A DNA stretch of 64,000 nucleotides from Rhizodiscina lignyota (lineage: Eukaryota > Ascomycota > Dothideomycetes > Aulographales > Rhizodiscinaceae). Below are positions 54,256 to 64,000 of this stretch, piece by piece. The notes beneath the pieces were generated by a model. The model made no database searches, was not told where the DNA came from, and saw nothing but the letters and a program-made list of their open reading frames with translations. The stretch lies in the NCBI GenBank assembly GCA_010015805.1, contig ML978131.1, positions 434,001-498,000 on the forward strand, given 5' to 3'. The translations under genes were made by a program, and so were the position numbers. Position 1 is the stretch's first letter, and each line of letters begins with the position of its first letter.

Positions 54256-56926
54256 ATGGCGAATTTTTCTGGGTTTGCGACACCATACGTGGGAACCAAA
54301 TCGACAAGGAGAGCATGTGGGACCTGTCATAGCAGGAAGGGTGAGTTGACAAGTTCTTTGATATCACGTCGATCTCCTGTTTCGGTTTCGGGGCGATATG
54401 CACCTCTCGTATTGGATGGAAGAAACACAGCGTCTACAGGTGAGAAAGAGATGGATGCGGTTATTGTTCCACTGCATGAGGTCTAGAAGCTGTTAACGGC
54501 GGAGCGTCCATGATGTTCATCGGTGCCTATCGAGCGCCGCATGCCTGGCGACAGTCCCGGATGTTGCCATTTTGAAGTCGAATTGCGAGAAACAAGTCTA
54601 ACAATTGGTAGTGCGATGCGATGTTGCAACGACTGGAATTCCTTGCTCCAACTGTACAGCCTTAGAGAAGACTTGCGAGTAAGCCTTATCAGATACAGCC
54701 CAATGCTCAGTTGCGCATGTCACTTACGCACAATAGGATCCAGCCAAGGAAACGCCGGAAGTTACAACAGGTAAGAAACCTTTGGTCCAACGATCAGTCT
54801 CAAAGTTCAACATTGTCTCAATATATCCCGACTGCTCTGGAGTATTTCCGAAGGTGGAAGATCGATTGAAAGCCTTCAACCGCTCCAGATGAGCCGCGTC
54901 CTGAAAAAGCGGAAATAAGCGCATATGGGCTTGGCTAAGATATTTTCTAAACTATAGTCCGATACCAACGATAGCAACGACGCGAATGATGAGCGTACTA
55001 TTGACAATGGTCCTAGCGGGCCTGAGGAGAGTCCTCCCAGAACGCGACCTGAAGCTCAAGATCCTAATTCACGATATCCGACAACTCCAAATTCGGCTAC
55101 GAAACCACCGAGTGAGAACAACCCACCTCCCACTAATCGACCGCGAAGGGGATCATCTTTCCCTGTCCCGTTTGTTAATGCATCGGCAATTTCTCCCCAC
55201 TTGTACAGCGATTCATCCACCGTCGAGCACCATGCTCCTGTTGCAACCAATGGGGTAGAAGGGATGCCGTCGTTCATAAATCGGGGTGCTATTCTACCCG
55301 ATACCGTCCCTGGACTGGATACTTCCCCTGCGAACTCTGCCTCGAGCATGCCTGGGAACCAGATCTCCCAGACAGATTTACAAGTCTTGAAACTGCGCAG
55401 CGCCTTCGACCTACCCCCGCTTTCTCTGCGGCAGAGTCTGATAGATGCATTCTATGAGAAGTGCTGGACGTGGATGCCGGTTGTTGAGCCAGATTCATTC
55501 AGCCAGGGCGCTCCATCTTTCCTGCTACTGCAGGCAGCGTGCCTGGCGGGCTCACAGATGCGGCTTTCGGTGTCGAATTTTGCATCTTCAGCTGAGTACT
55601 TGGCTCGCGCAAAAGCACTTCTTGACGCCAATTTCGAGAGGGATCCATTAAAGGTGCTTGCTGCACTCTGTATGATTCAAATGTGGAATGGCACATCACC
55701 GAACATCGTCTCAACGACTACGTCTCGATTCTGGATTACGTATGCCATTAGTCTAGCTCAACAGCTAGGGCTCCATAGGATTTCCAAATCAGGCACGAAA
55801 GATTACGGACTTCGAAAGCGAATATGGTGGACAATATATGTAAGGCAACTGTAATATTTGGAAGATCCATGTCTAACTTTTTCGATAGGCACGCGACAAT
55901 TTTATTGCGTCTGCGCATGGACGGCCGCGATTGATCAATATCCAGGACTGTACTATCGACAGGCTGACCTTGGAGGACTTTCCGGACCCACAGGACCCAC
56001 GAAATGATATCTTCCGTTTTTATGTATCAATATGCGGCATTCTTGGTGACCTTTGCGAGATGCTCATGCGCCGCTCACATTTGAGCTCCCATGAAAGAAG
56101 CGCTATTGGCGCGGATCTACTGCGATGGCAGCGCGCCTTACCAGAGAGGTTACGGCTTTACGATGCCGAAGGAAAAGCTTTGCCATATAACTTTGAGGTT
56201 GCGCGCCTGCATATTGTCTATTTCACAACAGTCACAATTCTCTTCCGACCCCCTTCTGTCTATAGGCTATCGCCTAATAACACCGCTGCTGTCATTGCAT
56301 CTTCGATGAACTGCCACCTTGTGGAGGCCTTTCTTCTTCGGGACCAAGCACATTATTTGTCCGGTCAGGAAACGTGGCAATTACTTGTTGCGGCGATTCC
56401 GCAACTCTCCTCCTGGCCTGTTCCTAGTCTTTGGCAGGAAGCTCAGTCGGGCTTGGATGTCATTGAGGAGGTCCTTACAATAATGGGACGCAAGTTACCA
56501 TCGGCGGTAAACAATCTGCGCAACGTACGTTTGCTTCGATCTGCAATTGCGAACGGTACCATAGCGGCGTCAACGGCTCCAAGAGAACCCCCTGGAGAGG
56601 ACAACAGCTACGCATACTTCTGTCCCTGCGATTTGTTCGAGTCTTTCGGAACTGACGTTAGCAACAATTATCGGCAAGTCGAGAGGCTGCTCAGCGACCT
56701 GTTAGACCCCCAGACCGAGAGTATGATCGGAGCCAGTGAGGAAGCAGGACCTTACCTGGCAAATGGCGGCATTACACCAGTTCAACCTGAAGATCAATCG
56801 GGGATCGGCAGCGTGCCCGACATGTTGAACGGGGAGAGCAGTTTCTACGAGGGACTATCCGGCTTTGATATGTTCGATCAAAATAACTGGATGGTCAACT
56901 GGGTATTCGATCAGAACATGCCATGA
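54256..56926 (+). CDS. Zn2Cys6 transcription factor, FarA/CTF1-like
   Basis: Five exons (54256-54340, 54612-54678, 54737-54770, 54958-55839, 55889-56926) encode 701 aa. The splice from exon 1 to exon 2 rebuilds a perfect binuclear cluster: Cys 21, 24, 31, 40, 43 and 50 (CX2CX6CX8CX2CX6C), as RACGTCHSRK then VRCDVATTGIPCSNC. A basic RKRRK follows in exon 3. The KVRCDV...GxPCxNC form recalls FarA/CTF1 regulators of fatty-acid and cutin degradation, from memory of the family. Residues ~200-420 look like the fungal-specific transcription-factor domain (FWITYAISLAQQLGLHRI; RIWWTIYARDN; HGRPRLIN). The protein probably controls the neighbouring beta-oxidation genes. Introns 1 and 3 are long (271 and 187 nt). 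Confidence 0.85.
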
Positions 56927-57062
56927 AGAATTGAGATACCAGAATTTCTTCCGCCAAGCAGAAAGCTTGCATTATCGAAGCTAAAATGCTGGATACTTGA
57001 TACCCTCGATCTGCGGGGGCTACGGTCTGCATTCCCGGCATCAAAGGTCACGAAGAACTCTA

Positions 57063-58781
57063 TCAGCCAAATCCAATCGCTTCAGCAAGGCTTTTTGGCA
57101 AAAGCCCTCGCTCCTCCATCTCGCTTGCCACATCGCGCACCCTTTCCAGCGCCAAAGACATCCGCTTCGCTCCATCTTGGATGAACGCAAGTACATTCGC
57201 AGACGTACCCAGGGCCTCTACGATGAGTCTCCTCACGTTAACCTCCTCTAAAAGTTCATTCGGATCTGTGCCATCTTCTCCAAGTTCGTGGCTTTGTGCC
57301 GCGCGCGACGCGCAGGCTCCAGCGAAGCTGTATGATTGGTCTGCGTCTGAAAGCGACTGTACGTCAGGAGCAGTAGTTTGCTGTGTCGTTGCCGCGACAA
57401 TTATATACATGCGAAGGCGAATATCCCCGTAAAGGAGCAGCAGTTGAGCTCGCTTTAGTTGCGGATAAGGTTCAGCGCCAACCATGGACTGAGATTGCGA
57501 CAAGACGGGAAGGAAATCATCGAGAGTTGCTTTCGCTTTCTCCAGAACGGAATAGAGCGTTTTTGCAGAAGAGAGATTGCTTAGTTCGTTCTGGTCTTTC
57601 ATTCCAGCGGCCGCAAGATCGTCAAGCGCATCTGCGTACGAGGAAGCAACAGACAGAAGGTACTTCGCGGCCACATTTGAGGATGCATCTCGGGCTATCT
57701 CGTCGCCAACGATCGTCTCGAATGCGTCTTTGAGTCGCACTGCGTAGGTCTCAAGATCTGCAAGACTGCTTCGATACTCCGCATCAGCTGCAACTGCTCG
57801 GAAATTCGCAACGGCGATGTTGGCTTCAGCTCTCGCTTCCGATTGAGGATTTCGGGGAACTTGGGTTTGTGTGGATGGGGTGAAAGTAGCGGTTGCATTG
57901 GAAGTGATACTGAGGACCGGAAGACTTGCAGTAGACTCAACGTCCTTTGTAGATGTTGTCGGTATTAATGAAATGTACGAAGAGATCTTTGTTTGGATGA
58001 GAGGGTTCGCAATCTCTGTTAATGAAGCGAGTGTGCTGCTTGGTACTGGGACTGACAATGATATCAACGTGCTCAAGCAGGACAGCTGCGCCAAGGCACT
58101 TTCAAGAAGAGTGTCTGCAGTTATAGGGTCTTCGATTAATGCCCATTGCTGTGCAGGTTCGCTTGTGGTTGAAGAAGTTTCTATCACTTCTTCAGTCTGG
58201 GTTTCCGCTGACGCGGCCATGTTGTCGAATTGAACTTGAGCTTCTGCAAGATCGGACTGGCGCTCGTAGAACTCCATTTCCTGCCTCGAGAGGCATGACG
58301 AGAAGAGCTCGACCGCCTCTTGAAGTAGTTGAATCGCATTCTCTTGTGATCCAGAGGCTCCTTCATCGTCCAGCTCCTCTGCAAGGCTCGTGAGGACTTG
58401 TGCAGTGTTGAACAAGACATCAGCGTTTTGCTCATTCAGGCGCAGCGCATAACGATGAGCCTGCACCGTCTCCTTCAATATCTCCAGGCGCGGGCCTAAG
58501 TGCGGTAATATTCGCGGGTCTTGATACAGCTCGTATTGCAGATGAGCTTTGTTGTAGGCCAGGTCAAAGGACTCTGGAAATTTCAGTAGTCCGGCATTGT
58601 ACGTCTCTATCGCGCGCACGAAAAACCTCGTGGCTTTAACAGCGTCGCCAGCTTTCCACTTGCCGCCTCCTCTTTCGTGTTCATCTGCGAGTTCGAGAAA
58701 GTCGTTTTCTGATTCGGGAAGGGCTTGTTTGCTGGAGCCGGCCTTCTTCTTTGGCTTTGGAGCTTGCTTTAATTTCGCCAT
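57063..58781 (-). CDS. TPR-like conserved fungal protein
   Basis: A single exon encodes 572 aa. It starts MAKLKQAPKPKKKAGSSK, a Lys-rich tail. Residues ~30-145 look like tetratricopeptide-type helical pairs: KATRFFVRAIETYNAGLLKF, SFDLAYNKAHLQYELYQ, LRLNEQNADVLFNTAQVLT. The remainder is helical and Ser/Thr/Glu-rich without motifs I recognise, ending LAEAIGFG. Proteins of this layout are conserved across filamentous ascomycetes. I cannot name its function. It is convergent with the Zn2Cys6 gene (136 bp) and divergent from the membrane protein at 59027. Confidence 0.8.
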   Translation of the reverse strand: MAKLKQAPKPKKKAGSSKQALPESENDFLELADEHERGGGKWKAGDAVKATRFFVRAIETYNAGLLKFPESFDLAYNKAHLQYELYQDPRILPHLGPRLEILKETVQAHRYALRLNEQNADVLFNTAQVLTSLAEELDDEGASGSQENAIQLLQEAVELFSSCLSRQEMEFYERQSDLAEAQVQFDNMAASAETQTEEVIETSSTTSEPAQQWALIEDPITADTLLESALAQLSCLSTLISLSVPVPSSTLASLTEIANPLIQTKISSYISLIPTTSTKDVESTASLPVLSITSNATATFTPSTQTQVPRNPQSEARAEANIAVANFRAVAADAEYRSSLADLETYAVRLKDAFETIVGDEIARDASSNVAAKYLLSVASSYADALDDLAAAGMKDQNELSNLSSAKTLYSVLEKAKATLDDFLPVLSQSQSMVGAEPYPQLKRAQLLLLYGDIRLRMYIIVAATTQQTTAPDVQSLSDADQSYSFAGACASRAAQSHELGEDGTDPNELLEEVNVRRLIVEALGTSANVLAFIQDGAKRMSLALERVRDVASEMEERGLLPKSLAEAIGFG

Positions 58782-59026
58782 GGACGGTCTTCTGGAGATT
58801 GGATTTCACTGAGAAACGCTCTTTTACTGTGGCGAATGCAAGAACTTTGCGTTGATTAGTTGATTATAAAAGTTTAGGGTCAGGTCATGTCACACCCACC
58901 TAATGCAGATCCACGGTAGATTTTCGATACTGTAAATGAGCTAGGCCTAATTAGTGATAAAATATACTTTGCGCATCGCGAACTTCGACATGAAATGAAC
59001 AACTCCGTCTTCAAATTGCCTTCACA

Positions 59027-59771
59027 ATGGCATGCGCGAAGTGTCCATCACAATTACGGCATGCTCCACAAGAGCTTTTAGTGCTATTATCGTCTCCGCT
59101 GCACCGTCCCTTCCACTCTCGATCGTCCCTCCAATTCGTCCTTCGCAATTCGCGTATCGCGTCGACTTCATCTCTTCCACGCGTCGCTCAACCGTCCCTA
59201 TGGGAGTCACTCATTCCCAAAGCTCTCCGAAAGCGTCCTGCGGACCAAAAACCAAACCAAAGCGTCCTTAATAATGCTCGAAAGAACCCTGCAACTCCAT
59301 TTATATTGCTTGGGTTGCTCTGCGGCTCACAAGCAATCCATACCATCCGGATAAAAGGCGAGATAGCAGCTTATAGCAGGAAAACAGATGCGAAGATACA
59401 CCAACTGAGGACGGTGATCGAGAAGGTACAAGCGGGCCAAATAGTTGATGTCGAGAAAGAGCTAGGGACAGGCGATCCAAATAGTGAGAGAGAATGGCGT
59501 GAAGGTGAGCTTTACCTCCTACATATGGAGTTCATTGGTTGCTTACGATCATATGTGGACAGTCATCGAAGAGATCGAGAAAGAAAACCCTCTTTGGCAA
59601 GGAAAGAGGCAGAAAAAGAAACGAAAGGAAGACGACGCAAGCACACCCTCTGAGCCTACAGCTAAGATGCAAGCAATACCGATTGAGAGCGTGACAGATT
59701 CTTCAGCAGCATCGCCTTCGCAGGCCGAATCGGTTACCACGCCTGACGACCGAAGGCCCAGATTCTATTAA
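59027..59771 (+). CDS. Small mitochondrial-type membrane protein (DUF5321-like)
   Basis: Two exons (59027-59504 and 59563-59771) encode 228 aa. The N-terminus is rich in Arg/Ser/Leu with few acidic residues (PLHRPFHSRSSLQFVLRNSR), like a mitochondrial presequence. SLWESLIPKALRKRP precedes a single span (ATPFILLGLLCGSQAIHTI), followed by a coiled coil (TDAKIHQLRTVIEKVQ). The splice rebuilds EREWREVIEEIEKENPLW, as in homologues I recall. The C-terminus is basic then Ser-rich. It is probably in the inner mitochondrial membrane; its role is unknown. It is convergent with the SET gene (123 bp). Confidence 0.75.
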
Positions 59772-59894
59772 ATATATTCGCCATCTGGGTTTCCATTGTT
59801 TAGCAAGATTATTGTTCTTGTGCATATTATTGACGCTAAGCCGATTACCTGTTTTTCTACCTTCCACTAAAATCAGCTCTATAGCGGCTCTTCG

Positions 59895-61919
59895 TCAAGT
59901 GCTCCCTTCTAGCGTGTAGTGCTGTTCTTCCCAGAGGCATCTTTCACATTTGCAGACGCCGCCCAAAGCACCTGCAGCCCATTCTCGCCTTTCTCGGACA
60001 TCCAAATCTACGTCGCAATAGTGGTTCATGACCTCTTTGCCCTTTTGCACACCGGCCTGCCTCTTGTCGCCGACTGGCTTCCCTAACCACTGCGCTCTCT
60101 CAGGCTTCACCCAAAACTTCATTTTGCCTTCCCATTCCCAAGTTCCATGCGGATCGCAACTATGGTTTGCTAGGGACCAGAGCGGATGGACAGCACTAAC
60201 ATCTGGACGGCCGTCATGTCCTTGTCTGGCTGAGGCAGTACCCCGGAACTTGGAGTAGAGCGTGTTCAGCACCCATGTATCGAACCGGCCGCCATTGTCG
60301 AAGATGTTGACGTCCATCTTCTCAAGCATATTCAGAGGCATCAGGATCTGATACTTGAACGAAAATGGCAATGCTCGAGGCAGACTACCATGCGCATTCG
60401 TGGAGTCTTGATTAAAGATATCCCAAGGAGAGCGTGAACAAAAATCACCCCAGAGGTATTTCACTTCCTTCACATCTAAGGGATGTATGTCTTGAGTTTC
60501 TGACATAGCCATTGCTCGCAAGAGGAGGAGGCTATATAATGCATCTGCTACCTCGACCGGTGGAACGTCTCTGGCTATGGCAGAAATATCTCTTCCGCAT
60601 ACGGCCGGGTGATAAGTCTCCTGAGCCATCTCGAGGCATGATTGACTGCAAAAAACAGCGTCATCGCACTCATCACAGCAGACAGTATTCGTCCGACTAT
60701 CGATGGAACTTGTTGGAGCATTTGCTATGCTGGGCAACGTAGCACTGCAGGCATCGCAGAAGTCGCCATGCAAGCGGCTGTTGGCAGTCAAGAGGGAAGT
60801 CTCCAGAAGGACCGTCTCTCCTGGCTTGAGTTCGTCCTTGGCGAAGACTCCAAATTGTCGTGTTACTGATGATTCTCTATTCGCGGATTAGTAAGACCTT
60901 CGACTTCAGAAGCCTTTATTTCAAAATGGACTCCAAGATCAGACCACTTACGAGCTCCCCGATGCATTCGGGCTAAGTACAGGAAGCGCAGTAGCTCGTA
61001 CCTCAAGCTTCGGTCCCGCGTCCTGCATCCACTCGTTCAAGAAATTCAGTGTCTCTTCCGCGAATCTATCCGGCTCATGATCATTCCATGGGTATAATTC
61101 TCTACGTACTAGACCCGACTCAGGCAACGCTTGCACACCGATATCGACTAAGGCTCTGCGCAGGTCATCCCTTGACAAGTGAGGGTGCTTTTTCATCATC
61201 TGAGCGTAAAGCTCAGAAGCACTGCGCAGGCAACCACATGCCGCGAGATTTGCAATCAGAGCAGTATAAGATGCTTCTGAGAATGGACCCTCTGCCCAGA
61301 GGGATACCTCTTCGTCCGTAGTTTCAGACGTTACTCCGTCCCTTTTCAACTCTTCCCCAGTTGATTCGATCTGTGTCGCAATAGCTTGCCTGGCTGCCTC
61401 AAATGCGAGCTCATGGTATTCTCCGCTCTCGTCACAGACCTCGTCGACCAGCAAGAGCGCTTTGTATGCTTCGCCAGCAGCCAGATCCGGATAGCGGAGA
61501 GTTTGATATGTATCAGCAAGAGCCAAACGGAGAGTGATGTTATATGGCTCGCTTTTAACAAGAGCTTGTAGTTCCTCAAGCCGAAAGAGACCGTTTCGAT
61601 ACTCTCGCTGGTTCTGTGTGATTTGTGGGATCTGCTTCCGTGTTAGGTCTCTTTCGAGCTACGTTGGAGGAAGACAGACATCAGGTCGCCACTGTGAATC
61701 TGATGTTGCCACTGAGAGCTCCCGGGTGGTATCGTAGTTTCTCAGATAGTTTTTATATGAACATAACTTCAAGTTTTCGATGTTCTGGTTCTTGTTGTCG
61801 TGGACGGCTGTTGAGTCGCTATCATGTGTCCAATCGCAAATGTGTCTGCATGATTCGATCGATAAATTCAAGGTACGCAGAGCGTTATCTAGGCGCTTAA
61901 TAGCCTTAGGAGATTCCAT
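59895..61919 (-). CDS. SET-domain protein with MYND-type zinc finger and TPR-like N-terminus
   Basis: Three exons (61919-61680, 61631-60952, 60876-59895) encode 633 aa. Exon 1 gives MESPKAIKRLDNALRTLNLS. TPR-like helices follow in exon 2 (NITLRLALADTYQTL; AAGEAYKALLLVDEV). The SET fold starts at FGVFAKDELKPGETVLLE (~315). It is split by a MYND-type finger (CDAC ... CDECDDAVFCSQSCLEMA, ~347-400). It then has the cofactor motif NHSCDPHGTW (~544), NHYCDVDL (~591) and a post-SET-like CKCERC. The layout is of the SMYD/Set5 kind, lysine methyltransferases acting on histones or other proteins. The first donor is GTCTGT, unusual, but phase and intron length (48 nt) agree. Confidence 0.85.
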
Positions 61920-62953
61920 TTGTGCACTTTTATTGAAATTAATTACTTCGCTAGGTGCTAATCGACGAAGGGGGTAAGAAATTTTTTAAGTTATAGTTAT
62001 GTAAGCAGAAGTGGAGACAAATTTGCGCGGAATCGTCTCAACTTTCTTCCCCCTGACATCATTTTTGCAGCTGGAAAAATGGATAGGATAATCCGATGCC
62101 GAATTCCAACCCATGTCACGTGCCGCGCATACCCCTTTCGACGTCGGGCGTCCATAGCTCACACCCATTATATTGTACAGTCATTTCCTCATTATCGTAT
62201 GTCGTGATTATGGTGGATACTTTGTCTATGGCTATGATACTTTGGTCTGCAGTCCCTGTGATCGCCATCAACTTTCGGCAATAGCGGACGCCCTTGATCA
62301 GCTGAACCCCGGAAGCTTTATCGTCACGAAGTAGACAAGCCCATAATGAGGCATTCAGTGTCATTATGCTTCGCTGACTCCTTATATGATGTCATTGGCC
62401 TTGAGGACCACTTTCTCTTCTCGCAAGTCGGGCCCTGTCTCCACTGCTACGCTACTTCAGGAGATGCAGTTCGAACGTGCGTAATCATAAGAGATGGGAC
62501 TATAGGATACTCTCTCAGTCCAGTAACTCGTGAGTATTTTAGTAAGGCTTTCTGTGTAACATAAATTTGTCTTGTTTCATGTCGCCTGCCATCTTACCCC
62601 CAGGAGAAGGCGGATGTGGAGAACGGACAACACCATCTTCGAAAGATTAAAAATGAAAGAGATTTAAAGACTACAAACAGTATCAGAAACCGATGATTAT
62701 GGAACCCCATGGAATGCACTGAGATGCAGCAGGTGAAGTTGAGGTGGGCTTTGGGCTTTGTTGGTGAGATTGTCCAAGTTGGGAAAACCTGTGGTCACCC
62801 ATCACTTCACTTGACTTAACACGACGAAACTCCCAGCCACCCGACAAACTTTTAACACATGGCGAACCTCCCAGGCAGCACTTCTATTCTCGGTGTGGTC
62901 CTCTGATTCGTCAATTGGTCCTATTGACCAGCCACCTTAACGATACTTTCAAG
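61920..62953. other. Divergent intergenic region, 1.0 kb
   Basis: It lies between the SET gene (minus) and the partial gene at 62954 (plus). The half near 61920-62050 is AT-rich. No gene or motif was recognised. Confidence 0.5.
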
Positions 62954-64000
62954 ATGAGTCCTCCACCGGAGCCTCCAGTCTCCTTTGCTCCCGACACCTC
63001 TGCGCCCAACTCATCCGCTCCCGACTTCTCTACTCCCGACTTTGATCCCGTCGCATGGTTGCAGAAGGGTAGGAACAATCTTGCAGCGTGGCGCAAAACT
63101 ATTGAGCAGAATCAGCGGCCTCAGGTACACCGCCAGCCACAGCTCGTTGAGGACGAATTGAGCAACATGGCCAAACCAATGGCAAAAAAATCGATTGCGA
63201 AACGAGACCCGACCTTGGATAAGCTTCTCAGCTCCCCAGTCGTCAAGTTCACATTCCCAGACCTTGCGCCATATCCTTCGCCTATGCAATGTCGTGAACT
63301 CGCACCATATCACGCAAAACGAGTTCAGTTCACGCTTCACTCAATGGCGGATGATCTCTACAATCACTTGAAACTCTCAGAACTTTGGAACAAGACTGTA
63401 AGCAATATTGAACCGAGCAGCGCAAAAAAAACAGCTGACGCTTACCCGTTTTCAGCTTCGCGACGGACACAACGACTTGCTGTGGTTCCTTCACCGCGTC
63501 AATCTCGAAAAGCCGACTACGCCAGCTTCTGCCGTTAGAACCACCGCGAAAGACATGGCCTTCGGAAGTTTCTTCGACGAAGAGCTACCTTTCCCCTTGA
63601 CTCTCAAGATCTCGCCCAACACTGGCCGCATGAGGCGCCGCGTGACACCGCTCCGCTTTGGCGATCTCACCGACTTCGAAGACCTGTACTACATGATCTG
63701 GCACAAGGTGCTTACAGTCTACCAAGACTTGCGAGTAAGATATGCTTGCGGATTCATCTCACGAGAAAGCGTCATTCACCACCACGGCGTCACCCTTCGT
63801 GAAGAGAAGCCTTTCACTGTCAAGGAGCTGTCCTGGTTTCTACAAGCGGCCTGGGCAGAGCTCACTGATCCCCAACTCATTGTCGCGTTGGACTCAGCGC
63901 TCGGTGCTCGGTACCTTCAAGAGGACTTAGTCCCTGGCTACGACCCGCAAAAGCATTCGCTCGAGGATGAACTCCGTATTCGACAGGCCTACAGCAACCG
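62954..64000 (+). CDS. Unknown conserved-looking protein, 5' part (3' end outside window)
   Basis: Exon 1 is 62954-63397 and starts MSPPPEPPVSFAPDTSAP. It includes short SAPDFSTPDFDP-like repeats and then WLQKGRNNLAAWRKTIEQN. The donor GTAAGC at 63398 and the TTTTCAG acceptor before 63456 are in phase 0. Exon 2 begins LRDGHNDLLWFLHRVNLEK and remains open to the window end, including LRFGDLTDFEDLYYMIWHK and FTVKELSWFLQAAWAELTD. About 329 aa are visible. I recognise no domain and assign no function. Confidence 0.7.

Overview
The window is nuclear DNA of a filamentous ascomycete (Pezizomycotina; Dothideomycetes-like is a guess from gene style, not a test). The evidence is short introns of about 45 to 80 nt with GT-AG ends and CTAAC-like branch points, compact genes on both strands, and fungal-only families: Zn2Cys6 regulator, NUC-1-type bHLH, Tho1, ankyrin/CorA-like membrane protein and fungal PAL. 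No rRNA or tRNA gene, CRISPR array or intact mobile element was recognised, and no reverse transcriptase, integrase or capsid-like frame was seen. Exon coordinates were assigned by hand from splice signals and reading phase, so they are models.

Layout. 1-4.2 kb: the 3' part of a Ser/Thr-rich surface-type protein, then an NTF2+RRM (G3BP/Nxt3-like) RNA-binding protein. 4.2-18 kb: a gene-poor stretch holding a coiled-coil protein (6.4-7.4 kb), a cytochrome P450 with an unusual acidic insertion (11.9-14.3 kb), and several kilobases without a convincing gene. 18-20.5 kb: phenylalanine ammonia-lyase on the minus strand. 20.5-22.6 kb: degenerate repeats. 22.6-36.9 kb: mostly housekeeping genes, namely Tho1, a NUC-1-like bHLH factor, a small three-exon G-protein gamma subunit, eIF3a, and a six-exon ankyrin/CorA-like protein. 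38.9-42.4 kb: a MUP1-type amino-acid permease and a cinnamoyl-CoA-reductase-like SDR. 43.6-47.6 kb: cohesin SMC1 with a cluster of MBF-type ACGCG sites upstream.

48.7-56.9 kb is the most coherent functional unit: an acyl-CoA synthetase (ACSF3-like), an enoyl-CoA hydratase/isomerase, an acyl-CoA oxidase and a Zn2Cys6 regulator lie side by side with short spacers. The three enzymes end in peroxisome-targeting-like tails (SRI, LKL, ARL). This resembles a dedicated peroxisomal beta-oxidation module. Its composition recalls the Alternaria AK/AF/ACT-toxin decatrienoate genes, or a cluster for side-chain shortening of an aryl or fatty acid. PAL, the P450 and the CCR-like reductase elsewhere in the window could in principle supply a cinnamoyl substrate, but housekeeping genes separate them, so that link is speculative.

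57-64 kb: a TPR-like protein, a small mitochondrial-type membrane protein, a SET/MYND protein and the 5' part of an unknown gene that runs off the window.
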